A stretch of DNA of 64,000 bases from Rana temporaria (GCF_905171775.1 NC_053492.1:322441578-322505577); one strand, 5' to 3'; counted from the stretch's first letter, positions 31,225-43,900 are shown. Made by a program: numbers and translations. Notes: generated by a model not told the origin, from the letters alone.

Positions 31225-31632
31225 TAAAGGCGGCCATACACGGTTCGAATTTCGAAAAAAAAATTTCTTTCGAAAATCTTATCAAAGAATTTTCGTACAA
31301 ATTTTGCACCGTTAGTGGACTGCAGCAACAGCCGATTTTCGTGCAGCAAACAAATTTGAGAAATCCGACATGTTGGATACTTTTTGAAAAACAAACGATT
31401 TTCTGATCAATGATGGGAGAATAGAGCGAGAAATGTAATAGAAAAAAAAATGCGCATGTGCAAGAAAAGAATATTCCCAGAGAGAAACGAATATTCCCGG
31501 CAACATTTGTCACGTTTTGTCAGCCGAATTTCGAAAATCCATGGTGGCATCATCGGATCACAAAAAAAAAAAAACGTTCTGATTTTCAAAGAAAAATTTG
31601 TTTGAAATTCGACCGTGTATGTCCCGCTTTAT
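31225..31632. mobile_element. MITE in gypsy 3
   Basis: GGCGGCCATACACGGTTCGA to CGACCGTGTATGTCCCGC, imperfect inverted ends. The inside is rich in TTTCGAAA palindromes. Target duplication not clear. Confidence 0.6.
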
Positions 31633-31714
31633 TCTATCATAAGGTGTGGACCTCTGAATAAGATTGATAACACAATCAAAGGAGCATTGAGGCAAGTTGT
31701 TGTTGGCACACTTA

Positions 31715-32197
31715 GGCCCCATACACACGATAGAATCCATCCGCTGAAAAATCTCAGCGAATGGGTTTCAGCGGATAGATCCTATGGTGTGTACACTCCA
31801 GCGGATCTGTTTCCGCAGATATTTATCCCCTGGGATGGATTTCCAGCGGATAAATATTTGATGACATGCTATCAAATCTATCCGCTGGAATCCATCCCAA
31901 CGGATGGATCCGCTGGTCTGTACAGACTCACCGGATCCATCCGTCCGAAGGGATCCCCCGCATGCGTCGTAATGATTCGACGCATGCGTGGAATTCCTTA
32001 TATGACAGCACGTCGCCGCGTCATAATCGCGGCGACGGCGCGACACGTCATCGCCAGAGGATTTCGACGCGGATTTCCATGCGATGGTGAGTACACTCCA
32101 TCGCATGGAAATCGGCGGAAATCCTCGAGAGGATTTATCCGTGGAAACGGTCCGCTGGACCGTATCCGCGGATAAATCCTCCCGTGTGTATGGGGCC
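31715..32197. mobile_element. Harbinger-like MITE in gypsy 3
   Basis: GGCCCCATACACACGA to CGTGTGTATGGGGCC, bounded by TTA on the left and TAA on the right. Tandem-inverted GGATTTATCCG-type motifs inside. Confidence 0.75.
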
Positions 32198-32259
32198 TAA
32201 GAGAAGACATCAGTGAGGATGGAAACAGCTGGATGGTCTGAGCATGGTCCAGCAAAACT

Positions 32260-33540
32260 ACTTCAAAAATAGGAGTTGGGGAGAAGGCAACGGGGATAGC
32301 AGAAAGAACCCCAAGCCAGGACTTGAAGTGTGGACCAGTTTATGAACAGCAAGTGTTTCTGCAACCAGGAAGGCCCAGAATGGTAGAAGAGGTGACTTGT
32401 GGCAAGACCAAGAAAGAGAGGGTTTCATGATTTAACACTCCCAATAAACATCTTGAGGTGCACTGTTTGCTGGCATATGGGTCCACTGGAAAGTAAAGTT
32501 TTATTAATAGGTGACATACAGTAGATGGAGGAATGAATATAGTTTCCATTCAGAGTCCGAAATCGAGGGTGATGGGTGTCTCAATGAAAATAGCTGTGGC
32601 CCCAGAGTCAATAACGTTCAGGATAGTACAAGAGGTGGCCTGTGGCAAGACCAAGATGGAGAGGGTTTCACGATTCAGCATTGCCAGTGAACATCTTGAG
32701 GGGCACTGTTTGCTGGAGTACGGGCCCATTAGAATGTAAAATTTCATCAATGACCGACACAGAGAGAGGAATAGATATAGGTTCTAAATCAAGGGCTAGG
32801 GGTGCCCCAATGAAGTAAACTGTGGCCCCAGAGTGAATAAAGGTCAAGATGGTATTTGCTGACCTCTGGTGTAGAGATGAATGTTAAAATTGGAAGCATT
32901 GAGAGAGGCAGGAGAATAGCAGTCTATTAGCCCCCCCCCCCATGTTTATTTGACTCATGGATTCAATAGAGGGGACTGCTGGTGGGGAAACAAGGATTTG
33001 CATAGAAAGGGAAATTAGGCCATCCCGGGTGGAAGGTTGTTCTTTGCCTGCTGTATAGCATAGTCCTTAACAAAATGGGCTTTATTGTTCCAGGCCAGTG
33101 AGGCCGCCAGGGCCTGAATCTGTATCACATACTGGTCCATTGTCCTGTTTCTTTGGCGAAGGTGTAGAAGGGCACTAGCTGCAGAGTCAGCATGCCCAGG
33201 CTGGAGTACATGCAATGAAAAGTGGCTTAGAGCTCATGGAACTTGTAAACTAGAGGATCCTCTCATTCCCTTAGGGGAAGTGCAAGGCCAGAGCTTCACC
33301 AGCTAAAAGGAAGATTAGACAGGCCACCTTAGAATGAGAGGGAACATTCTGGGGCTGTAGTTCAAATTGGATTCTGCACTGATAAGGAAGCCCGAGCAGC
33401 CCTTAGGATCCCCAGAGTAAAGAGGAGTTGGCAGGGAATGCAAAGTGAAGAGTAGTTATGGGCAATGAGAATATGAGAGAGGCACTGGGCAGTTGGACTG
33501 TGAGTGCAGAGATAGAGCAGCTAAGACCTCGGAACCTGTG
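32260..33540 (-). pseudogene. Gypsy 3 gag and protease remnant
   Basis: - strand, 33215-33015: A-S-A-L-L-H-L-R-Q-R-N-R-T-M-D-Q-Y (gag). 32750-32550: I-D-S-G-A-T-A-I-F-I, the retropepsin active-site motif DSGA. A second diverged copy of the protease-flank segment at 32340-32549 suggests a partial duplication (GTGGCAAGACCAAGA at 32400 and 32642). Frames are broken throughout. Confidence 0.7.
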
Positions 33541-34536
33541 GTACTGGTTGTGGTGCTACTCAGCCCGTACCACTTAGCTAGAAGTCTAGCTAAAAAATTG
33601 GAAGAACTGAAGCTGCTGATACACAAGGAGGATTTTAACTTTGTAGAATATCAGAAACTTGGTTTGACAGCTCGCATGATTTATAATCATAACCAAAGTG
33701 TAAAAAATAAATTTATGAAAAAAATAACCAACAAAAATGCATAAAAAGTCCCACAAGGAGGCGCATGCACGAAGCCGTCTAGGTAAGACATGTTTACCTA
33801 GAGCTCCGCACCGACCGGGACATGACAGCCTGATGTAACGAGCCATACCGGGTAAAAATGATCCACACAGCGTTGTTACCCAATAAATCTGTATTTTAAG
33901 AGTTCTTTTGACCAGAAGTGAAAGCTTCAAATATAATAAACCTTTTATTAGAGCTTATACAAAGTCTAATCTAACACACAGAAACTATAGTCTTAAACAA
34001 GCAGGAAACGGTAGGTTAAAATACAAACATTTACATGGAGGAATATAGAGCATATTCCTCTAAAATATTAAAGTACAAGCGTGTGCAATTGTTACATGTA
34101 AGACAGACTGTTACCATAGTTTCTCTTTAGACCCATCCTTCAGGCCATGCTTCCATAAAGAGAGCTGCCTTTTCCTCTCCTGTGGAGTATATCTCACTAT
34201 GCCGACGTCCCATTGGTTGGCCTAGCTAGGATCAGGATTGGAGGCCTCACTACATAAGTCAGCCCCCTTTCATGCAAATCCTGGTGACTATATCCGGGCA
34301 GGAGATTAAAGTGAATTTTCCCAAGATTAAAGGGTGGGGCAATCTTCATTGCATATCACAACATGGGGTCAATCACAGAAAGTGGGTTTCACTCAATGGC
34401 TTTTCTCTGTACTAAATGACATATATTAGCAAGCTAAATGAACTATATTCCGTATGCTAAATTAAATATATTCAGCCCCTAAATTAAATAAATTCATAAT
34501 TAGAATATATATTCATATATATGTACATACATATAT

Positions 34537-34554
34537 ACACACACACACACACAT

Positions 34555-34612
<58 letters not shown>
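34537..34612. repeat. (AC)n/(AT)n microsatellite
   Basis: ACACAC run then about 50 bp of AT. A related one lies at 34892-34950. Confidence 0.95.
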
Positions 34613-34893
34613 CAGGGCTTTTTTTCAGGGGGAACTTGGGGGAACTCAGTTCCACCACCTCTGGCTCAGACCCTTTGGTGCCTGCTCACCACAATCACTT
34701 GTAAACACAGAAGTCTGGTTTCTGTGTTTACAAGTGACAGCTCTGCACTCTGTGTGTAACCACCTGAACTCTGCACTCTGTATGTAATGCAATCCTGGTA
34801 TTTAATGCCCCTTTAAGACCCTTCTACTGTTTGTGAAATCTGAACGGGTCGTATTTGAGTTCCTGCACCTATTTTCTGAGAAAAAAAGCTCTG
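34613..34893. mobile_element. hAT MITE, 281 bp
   Basis: CAGGGCTTTTTTTC to GAAAAAAAGCTCTG, inserted in the AT microsatellite, so the 8-bp duplication cannot be read safely. Contains GAACTCAGTTCCACCACC. Confidence 0.75.
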
Positions 34894-34930
<37 letters not shown>

Positions 34931-35395
34931 TATATACATATATATTTAATTTAGATTACCCAAAAACCATAAGGCCACAGATGGCCTCTTGTGGCCAGTT
35001 GAGAATATAAGACTCGGCCACACCTAAAATAATGGGTTCTGGGTAATCTCCTTTTAAGATTTGGAACTTTTGGCTCTGCCCTGAAATGAAAGAAAACTCT
35101 TTGAGACGAAACAAAACTTTTAAACTTTCTGTCTCTACAGTTCATATTTCTGGATCCCAGTATTGGTAGTCATCACTTGTTTTGGATGTAATAAGTCCAT
35201 AATAAAAATCATAAGATACAAAACACACACAAAAACGTCCAATAATAATAGTGCGAAAGTCAGTAATGTCAATCTGGTCATGTTTCCCTTGCTTCTGGGA
35301 CAGACTTCCATGGTGATTCCAATTGGATACATCATACAGTGATGGCCTTTGGACCAACTTTACTGGCTTTCTGTGCTTGTACTTTATTAGTATGG

Positions 35396-36127
35396 TGTCA
35401 TGTACCAGGTGTGACCAGAACTGTGTGGCTAGCAACAGAGGAACACCAAACACATATAAGTGAAAATATAATGATTTATTTAGGTAAGTGAATAATATAA
35501 ATACAACCACCTCCAATATCACACAGTGCAACAAACCAACCAACTGACAGAGACCCACAAATAACAACAGACAGATATGTACAATAAATGGGAAATGCCA
35601 GAATCATAAACAATAGCCAGGCCAGGGTCATACAGAGCAGATCGGCAGATGGACAAAGGGATATTCCAGAAGCATAAACGTTAGCCAGGCCAAGGTCATA
35701 CACAGGGAGATCAGCAGATGGGGTAAGGAACACAGGACAGGGAGAGGATGGATGGTCAGGACAGGGAGACAGGATCAGGAACTCAGGTAGCAGATTTCAG
35801 GAACAGGTTCAGATAATCAGGCAGCAGGTACAGATCAGGGCACAAGGACGATACCAGGGCCAGGTATGTTTGCACTTGCCGGGTATTTATAGGAATACCT
35901 GTAATTGGCCTCAAGTCACACCTGAGCGCAAAAGGTGCTGACTGCTCCACACTGCCAGGATCCATCCGCTGGTGGACGCCAGTACTGCGGTCCAAGAATG
36001 ACATAACACCAGCAAGCAGGGAGAAGTTCCCCTGACAGTTCAAAACTGCCAGGAGACACCTGCTGGTGGACCTCAGTACTGCATGCCAAATGATAGATAT
36101 TACCAGCGAATGGAACCTTTCCTGACA
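35396..36127 (-). repeat. Gypsy-type solo LTR
   Basis: 732 bp, TGTCATGT to CCTGACA on the + strand, so LTR ends on the - strand are TGTCAGG..ACATGACA. Flanks TATGG (35391-35395) and TTTGG (36128-36132) are near-identical 5-bp duplications. A likely TATA box CCTATAAATACC sits at about 35883-35894 (- strand). Two 60-70-bp units (AGCCAGGCCAGGGTCATACA at 35613; a variant at 35681) are tandem-like. Confidence 0.75.
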
Positions 36128-36132
36128 TTTGG

Positions 36133-37893
36133 GCAAAGTTAGAGAAGGAAAAACATGAGTATATTTACGACATATGCCTTCAAATGAATGCTTTTCTATG
36201 CCTTTGATTAAAATTGTTATAAATATACTGTGACCTAACATGAGGCCCTTTCCCATTGACATGTGTAACAATTTACATGATTGCGCCCTTCAGCCAGGTT
36301 GTCTGATTTCCATCCTCCATCTTTCTTCCTCCATTGTCATATGCCTGCAAGTAACTCTGCCCCGCCTTCTGCTGATTACCCCTGTGTGTGTGTGACCCTT
36401 CAAGTTTCCAGGGGGATCTTGTTGCCATCGCAACTCACCTCAAACTCCTTTTACTGACGCTGTGTTCAGTTATACCAACCCTGATGGGTTGAAGCCTGGG
36501 CTGGTGCCCAACTTTTGTGCATATAGCTCCGTCCTTGGCTACCGTGTGTAGCTGCTGTATGAGTCCTGCCTTTAGCAGGCTAGGGAAGAGGTCATCACTT
36601 TAAGAGGTCTCCATGCATATTAAGGCAGTGTCATCTAAGCAGACAAAAATAACTTGATTTCAGAATGCGGATAAGTGTGATGTCACCAGTTACTTGTGGC
36701 TTCAGGAATGATTAGACTAAATTACTTCTTAAGTACAATTGTTCTATAGTTTCTGTTATTTGCCAATCACTATGAGTCTCACCAGTCCCAGTATATCTAT
36801 ATGATCGTTAAGCATTGCTTTCTGAATTAGTTATGGCACAAAAAGTAAACTGACCAACCTAAAAAAAATACCCCTGACCACATATGATGACTGCCCAATA
36901 TTAGAACTGTAGAGAGGACACTATGTCACATATACAAGGAAACTAGTCACATGACTGTTGCTAAACCCCAGGTGTTACTGTTACTATTGTCAAAGATTGG
37001 TAATAGCTACAATGTCACACATTTATATAAAACATTTATCCAGTGTCAAAAGAGAGAAGAAAAAAACTGTTGGAACTTTGTCCCATCCCAAAATCATATA
37101 GGCTTTAATATCAACATTTTTTTGTTTAACTGTTCTAAATGTTCTCCATATAATGTTACACCTACTCCCCTCTTTTTTTCACCATAGTGACCTTAAGAAT
37201 CACCAAAAATAAGGTGATATAGGAAAGAAAGAAAAATAGTTTTTCTTAGAAGAAAAAGGAGAGAAAAAAAAGTACACCTTAAAAGGAAAAAAAAAAGGTT
37301 AATAAAAAAAATGTATTCAGATTTAATGCTGCCCCAACCTTTGAATTGTTAAAGAGCATTGAATCTGTATTTTGTTAAACACCAAAAAAAATAAAAAATG
37401 AAACTGCCTTTAAGCATTGCAGCTATATACAAGGCAATGTCCTCTCTCGGTAGTGATTAACATATTAATTGATTCTCAGTGAAAATCAATTTGCAAGTCC
37501 AACAGGCCACAGGAAGTTGTATCAGAGAGAAAGGCCAGACCCTGTTTAATGAAACAGACCACTAAAAAAAATGTCAATAAAAAATATTTTAGAATTAAGT
37601 TAGGCCTGACTGTAATTAATTCCATTCAAGGATTTTCCTTAAAACAAACATAAAAAAACCCCCGATGTTTTAAGGTCCTCTCTGTTTCAAAGTAATTTGA
37701 CCAGTCTTGGTCCGATCATCTGTCCAGTTATTGGGCTAGCTGGCAGTATATGCTTGGAACAGACTGCCAGCAGAGGTAATAAGTCCATCAACAGTAAGTG
37801 CTGTGAAACATGTACCGACTCCCCCACATATCTGTATCCTGACAAACAAAAATTATAGGAAAAGCATGGTGGGATTTGTAAGTACTTACAGTC
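36133..37893. other. No gene seen, AT-rich intron
   Basis: Long stretch of qpct intron 3 with poly-A and poly-T runs (37200-37400). No transposon terminus or coding motif was recognised. Confidence 0.4.
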
Positions 37894-37896
37894 TAA

Positions 37897-38307
37897 TGCC
37901 ACGTACACACGATCAGTCCATCCGATGAGAACGGACCGATGGACCGCTTTCATCGGTTAACCGATGAAGCCGACTGATGGTCCGTCGCGCCTACACACCA
38001 TCGGTTAAAAAAACGATCGTGTCAGAATGCGGTGACGTAAAACACAACGAAAAAAAGAAGTTCAATGCTCCCAAGCATGCGTCGACTTGATTCTGAGCAT
38101 GCATGGATTTTTAACCGATGGTTGTGCCTACTAACGATCGTTTTTTTCCCATCGGTTAGGAATCTATCAGTTAAATTTAAAACAAGTTGGCTTTTTTTTT
38201 AACCGATGGTTAAATAACCGATGGCGCCCACACACGATCGGTTTGGACCGATGAAAACGGCCCATCAGACCATTCTCATCGGTTTAACTGATCGTGTTTA
38301 CACGGCA
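37897..38307. mobile_element. Harbinger-type MITE, TSD TAA
   Basis: 411 bp, TGCCACGTACACACGATC to GATCGTGTTTACACGGCA, flanked by TAA at 37894-37896 and 38308-38310. Inner ATCGGTTAACCGATG palindromes. Confidence 0.85.
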
Positions 38308-38310
38308 TAA

Positions 38311-39012
38311 GAAGACCCCATGTTGACATAAAACCTTTACACATATTACCAGCACATGCGTCAATTTGGAAGGAGAAAACCAGGCAAACATAGGACCTAC
38401 TGAATCCATAAGATGCCACAAGGTGCAGCGTAATGTATTATGTAGTTTCCAAGTGTCAGAGTGAATGACACTTCACTCTAACCCCAGGAAAAGGAGAGAG
38501 AGAAACAAAAATAAATTTATCTCGTATCTGTGCACAGGTTATTTATTCGCGAATACATTCCAATTGTAGAAAAAAGTATACATTTAAACTGGTACCAGTA
38601 TTGAGCTCATTACAAACGAGAGAGAGGGAGAGAAAAAAAATAATAATTATCAAATAAACATAAACCGTACAAAGTATGCGCATTAGTGTGATCACACTAA
38701 TTGATGGCCATAAAACAAAACAAAAATCTTGTTTACACATGGACCGTTCATACCCATTCATTCCATGACACACACACACCTTCGTTTAGCTTGAATCCCC
38801 TAGCTTTTGGATAGAGCTTTGGTAATTTGCAAATGAATTGCTAGGCATTTCTGGCCACTGGGAGAATACAAAGGGACTGAATAAGAAAAAAAACAAAACC
38901 ATGGAATACTATACTTGACCTTTTGTTAGGCGCGTATAAAATTGTAGCAAAACAGTTATTACTTTATCCTACTTTTTTTTTTTACTTATTTAAAGCAAAC
39001 AATACAACATTC
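38311..39012. other. No feature seen
   Basis: Intronic; purine-rich GAGAGAGAG patches near 38490 and 38620 only. Confidence 0.4.
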
Positions 39013-39015
39013 TTA

Positions 39016-40440
39016 GGCTTCTTTCACACTATGGATTGTATGTCCGTTTTATAATATCCGTATTACACCTATTAACGGACGTTTATTAACGGATTTAATA
39101 ACGGATACATACGGATAAATATTTTACCATTCTTCCTTTATTGAAAACGGATAATGTTTATCCGTATATATCCGTATACATCCGTTATATCATTCCTTTC
39201 TAACGTCCGTTAATAAAAAACATTTTACCCTTTCTTGAAGTCCAGCTCCAGAAGTCGTATGGATATTCAGGGGAACCCCGTCGTCAATTTAAAACAAAAA
39301 TGACGTGCGGTTCCCGGTAAATATCCATAACCAGACCCTTCAGGTCTGGTATGGATATTCAGGGGAACCCCGCCGTCAATTTAAAACAAAAATGACGTGC
39401 GGTTCCCGGTAAATATCCATAACCAGACCCTTCAGGTCTGGTATGGATATTCAGGGGAACCCCGCCGTCAATTTAAAACAAAAATGACGTGCGGTTCCCC
39501 CTAAATATCCATAACCAGACCCATTATCCGAGCACGTTGACCTGGCCGGCCGCAGAAAAGAGGGGGGGACAGAGTGCGGCCCCCCCTCTCTCCTGAACCG
39601 CACCAGGCCACATGCCCTCAACATGGGGAGGATGTCCCCATGTTGATGGGGACAAGGGTCTCATCCCCACAACCCTTGCCCGGTGGTTGTGGGGGGTATG
39701 CGGGCGGGAGGTTTATCAGAATCTGGAAGACCCCTTTAACAAAGGGGACCCCCAGATCCTGACCCCCCCCTGTGTGAAATGGTAATGGGGTACACTGTAC
39801 CTCTACCATTTCACGACGGAAGTAAAAAGTATTGTAAAAAAAACACACTGACACAAAAGAATAAAGTCCTTTATTAAAAAAAAAAAAAAAACCTCCAGCG
39901 CTGAAAAATCCACTCGTTCCCGGCTTCCTGCGTTGTCCTGATCCAGCGACGGGTGCGGGTGATCTCCCGCGATGAGAAGATCCAGCGTCGGGTGATCTCC
40001 GCTCCGGCGATGTGAAGATCCATCCATCCGGCGCAGCAGCATCCCGGACCTCCTCTCACCGCTGGGCACAGCCCAGCGAATGAGCGGCTGAAGCTGTGAC
40101 ATTTCTTATATAGAGGAGGCAGAGCCACCCGTCACGTGACCCTGCCCCCTCTGACGTACCTCTGCTACGTCACTGGGGAAGACCAAGAAGAGGAAAGACC
40201 TTTCCTCTTCTTGGTCTTCTACACACAGGTCTCCCCGTTCTTCAGCTCTGGGGACCGATCGCGGGACTCCAGCGGCGATCGGGTCCGCGAGTCACGTGGT
40301 CCCGGTCATGCAACTTCGGACCCACGTCTGGGTACTAGTACAGGACGTACCTGTACATGGATGTGTCCAGCCGTGCCATTCTGCCGACGTATATGTGCAG
40401 GAGGCAGAATGACACCAATGAGAATATTACTGCTTGTAAC
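39016..40440. mobile_element. Composite Harbinger-like repeat with 92-bp tandem units
   Basis: Left end TTA then GGCTTCTTTCACAC. Then ACGGATA-type repeats, three 92-bp units (39257-39530), a GC-rich part, a 16-A run at about 39876-39891, and a right part resembling the GC-rich end of family A (40230-40400, CGATCGCGG, TACATGTAC-like strings). Right border not defined. Confidence 0.5.
39257..39530 (+). repeat. Three tandem 92-bp units
   Basis: Unit starts at 39257, 39349 and 39441, exact 92-bp spacing. Each has TATGGATATT near the start and AATATCCATA near the end, so each can fold as a hairpin. Confidence 0.9.
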
Positions 40441-41017
40441 TTCCCACAGTTTAAAAAAAACATAAGTCAAAAACAAAATCTTTTGTAGATTTTATTGTTC
40501 AAAATCTTCTCAATGTTAGTGGACATACAATTTAAATAAAACAAAAACTTGTTGAACCTTTTCAACATACAACCCAGACCACTTTTTTTCAGTGTCTTTC
40601 TAATAAAACTCACCCAGAAGCAAACTCAAACACTGGTTAGAGATAGCAATGAAGCTTGGTGAGGCACAAAAGCAACAAATAAAAAAAAATGTTCCCGCAA
40701 TGTAATACTTCCTCCCTATTATAGTGACCGGTTTATAATGGTACATCCAAAGTACTTTTATCACTTATGATTTACGGGATATATATGAAAAAAAATGTGG
40801 TGTATCCTCCCTCCTTTTTAGAGTTAAATCAGTGTGCAGCGCTATATACGTTTTTCACTCACTCACCCACTAATAAAACACAAACATTTATCTATATTTT
40901 CCATACCGGTAGATAGATTGGATAAGCTGACTCAGCTTGAATTCCTCCCAATAACCTTAATTTATTATTATATTAAATACTTTCTGTCCTGTACATAGTT
41001 TCGTGGTCGCCAACTGT
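40441..41017. other. No feature recognised
   Basis: AT-rich intron sequence between two repeat blocks. Confidence 0.35.
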
Positions 41018-42614
41018 TACCTAATAAATCTGTATTTTAAGATTTGATATCTCAAAGATATGATCAGAGTTAAATAAGAGTTTTTTTGACCAGAAGTGAA
41101 AGCTTCAATATAATAAACCTTTTATTAGAGCTTATACAAAGTCTAATCTAACACACATAAACTATAGTCTTAAACAAGCAGGAAACTGTAGGTTAAAACA
41201 GGGTTTGACAAATTTGCTTGGAATCTAGGTGCCAGCTAAAAAAGTTAGGAGCCAGAAAATGCGCCCCGTCCCGACGAGCTTGCGCGCAGAAGCGAACACA
41301 TACGTGAGCAGCGCCCGCATATGTAAACGGTGTTCAAACCACACATGTGAGGTATCGCCGCGATTGGTAGAGTGAGAGCAATAATTCTAGCCCTAGAACT
41401 CCTCTGTAACTCAAAACATGCAACCTGTAGATTTTTTTAAACGTCGCCTATGAAGATTTTAAAGGGTAAAAGTTTGTCGGCATTCCACGAGTGGACGCAA
41501 TTTTGAAGCGTGACATGTTGAGTATGAATTTACTCGGCGTAACATTATCTTTCATAATATAAAAAAAAATGGGGATAACTTTACTGTTGTCTTATTTTTT
41601 AATTAAAAAAAGTGTAAATTTTTCCCAAAAAAGTGCGCTTGTAAGACCGCTTGCGCAAATACAGCGTGACAGAAAGTATTGCAACGATCGCCATTTTATT
41701 CTCTAGGGTGTTAGGATAAAAAATATATATAATGTTTGGGGGTTCTAATTAGAGGGAAGAAGATGGCAGTGAAAATAGTGAAAAATTACATTAGAATTGT
41801 TGTTTAACTTGTAGTGCTTAACTTGTAATACCAACGGCCACCACCAGATGGCGCCAGCTTACGCATCTGGTGGTAATAACTTGTAATACCAACGGCCACC
41901 ACCAGATGGCGCCAGCTTACACATCTGGTGATAATAACTTGTAATACCAATGGCTCACCACCAGATGGCGCCAGCTCAAAAAAAAACAACATTTTTTTTC
42001 CCGCCCCTCTTCCAAGTCGCCAGGACCCTATTTCTAGTCGCCATGGCGACCTGGCGACCGGGATTTGTCGAGCCCTGGGTTAAAATACAAACATTTACAT
42101 GCAGCAATATAGAGCATATTCCTCTAAAATATTAAAGTACAAGCGTGTGCAATTGTTACATGTAAGACAGACTGTTACCATAGTTTCCCTTTAGACCCAT
42201 CCTTCCATAAAGAGAGCTGCCTTTTCCTCTCCTGTGGAGTATATCTCACTATGCAAGGCTAGGTTGACCTAGCTAGGATCAGGATTGGAGGCCTCACTAC
42301 ATAAGTCAGCCCCCTTTCATGCAACTCCTGGTGACTATATCCGGGCAGGAGATTAAAATGATTTTTCCCAGGATTAAAGGGTGGGGCAATCTTCATTGCA
42401 CATCACAACATGGGGTCAATCACAGAAAGTGGGTTTCACTCAATGGCTCTGAATTGTCTAGTGTTAACAATGGGCTTTTCCCCGTGCTAAATTACATATA
42501 TTAGCAAGCTAAATGAACTATATTCCATACGCTAAATGAAATATCTTCAGCCCCTAAATTAAATATATTCATAATTACAATATATATTCATATATATATA
42601 TATATATATACACA

Positions 42615-42669
<55 letters not shown>

Positions 42670-42704
42670 TTAATTTAGATTACCCAAAAACCATAAGGCA
42701 ACAG
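41018..42704. repeat. Dispersed repeat B, copy 2
   Basis: Matches 33873-34975 outside the hAT insertion at 41199-42077. AT microsatellite at 42590-42663. Ends next to the L1 ORF1 piece. Confidence 0.65.
41199..42077 (+). mobile_element. hAT-like element, 879 bp, TSD GGTTAAAA
   Basis: CAGGGTTTGACAAATTTG to ATTTGTCGAGCCCTG, flanked by GGTTAAAA at 41191-41198 and 42078-42085. Repeat B copy 1 carries the unoccupied site at 34014-34021. Three tandem units with CCACCAGATGGCGCCAGC lie at 41834-41980. Confidence 0.9.
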
Positions 42705-42739
42705 CGTCTACATTATCCCTAAAGTACAGGAGCATATTT

Positions 42740-43900
42740 TGAGGGCATGTATACCACACGAAAATCTAAACTTGAAGCGGTAAAGCCACAGGTATCACTG
42801 ACAAAAGCTGCATCTAAAATGGCGGCAGCACAGCCTCACCTCACCTCACAGCTGGGCATAAAGAAGCAGCACAAGTCTCCCTCCTCAGCACAAAACGGAG
42901 AACCTGTTATAGATACAGGTATGACATCTACTGTATAGCCCTGCAACACACCCAGTTTGAAAGGTTATTACATAAGGCACTGCAGAATACCTCAGATTGC
43001 ATTACTGACAAACTTACTCGTGAGATTCGTGAGGTAGGCAGACACACATCTATTTTGGAGCAGAGGGTGGATGAAATTGACATTACTACAGCAACACATA
43101 GAGAAGAATTGGAAACCCTTAAAGATGATTATTTTATTCTGAAAAACCGACTGCAAGATTTTGAAAATAGGGCTAGACAATCGAATTTACGAATATGTGG
43201 CATTTCTGAAGAGATTGAAGACTTATGCCTAGTACACACAAGAGGATCGATCCGCGGAAACGGTCCGGAGGACCGTTTCCACGTATAAATCCTCTGGCGG
43301 ATTTTGATCTCATGGTTGTACTAACCATGAGATCAAAATCCCAGCGGAATTCCCTCCGCGGTGACGTGTCGCGCCGTCGCCGCAATGATGACGCGGCGAC
43401 GTGCGCGACGCTGTAATATAAGGACTTCCACGCATGCGTCGAATCATTACGACGCATGCGAGGGATGGATTCTGACGGGTTGATCCGGTGAGTCTGTACA
43501 GACCATCGGATCAATCCGCTGGACTGGATTCCGACTGGATTCCAGCGGATCGATTTCTTAGCATGTTAAGAAATTTTGATCCGCTGGAAATCCATTGCGG
43601 GGAAAAATATCCACGGAAAAATATCCGCTGGATCGTACACACCAGGGGATCTATCCCCTGAAACCGGTCCGCGGATAAATTCCAGCGGATAGATCCTCTC
43701 GTGTGTACGGGGCCTTACAGTCCACCATAACAGCACTTTTCCAAGAACTAGCTCCATCTATCCCAATTGAACGTCTAGAAATGGACAGAATCCACAGGGT
43801 CCTAACCTCACATAAAGAAGAGGGCCATCCTAGAGATATTATACTGAAGATGCACTATTTTCGCACTAAAGAACAATTAACCACATTACAACCAGGCCTA
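42740..43900 (+). pseudogene. L1 ORF1 fragment, split by a MITE
   Basis: Starts near 42748 with a K-rich N-terminus. A coiled coil and L-E-T-L-K-D-D-Y and N-R-L-Q-D-F-E-N-R-A-R-Q-S-N-L follow at 43050-43190. After the MITE (43226-43715), F-Q-E-L-A-P-S-I-P and M-D-R-I-H-R-V-L come from the RNA-recognition domain. The frame is continuous across the MITE; a stop and shift lie near 42935. Confidence 0.8.
43226..43715. mobile_element. Harbinger-type MITE in L1 ORF1, TSD TTA
   Basis: 490 bp, TGCCTAGTACACACAAGAGG to GTGTGTACGGGGCC, flanked by TTA at 43223-43225 and 43716-43718. The LINE frame gives the exact empty site. Confidence 0.85.

Larger units (their letters stand above)
33873..34975. repeat. 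Dispersed repeat B, copy 1
   Basis: Shares near-identical sequence with 41018-42704 (AATAAATCTGTATTTTAAGA; GATTACCCAAAAACCATAAGG). It has a hAT insertion at 34613-34893 but not the one at 41199. Ends resemble TGTTRCC..GGTAACA on the - strand, so an LTR is possible, but no target duplication was found. Confidence 0.65.

Noticed and set aside
34521..34787. ORF with alternating His/Ile/Tyr-Thr
   Set aside because: Translation of an AC/AT microsatellite running into a hAT MITE.
35396..36127. A host gene on the - strand (ORFs to 162 codons)
   Set aside because: The block has LTR ends, a TATA box and near-identical 5-bp flanks; the ORFs are incidental.
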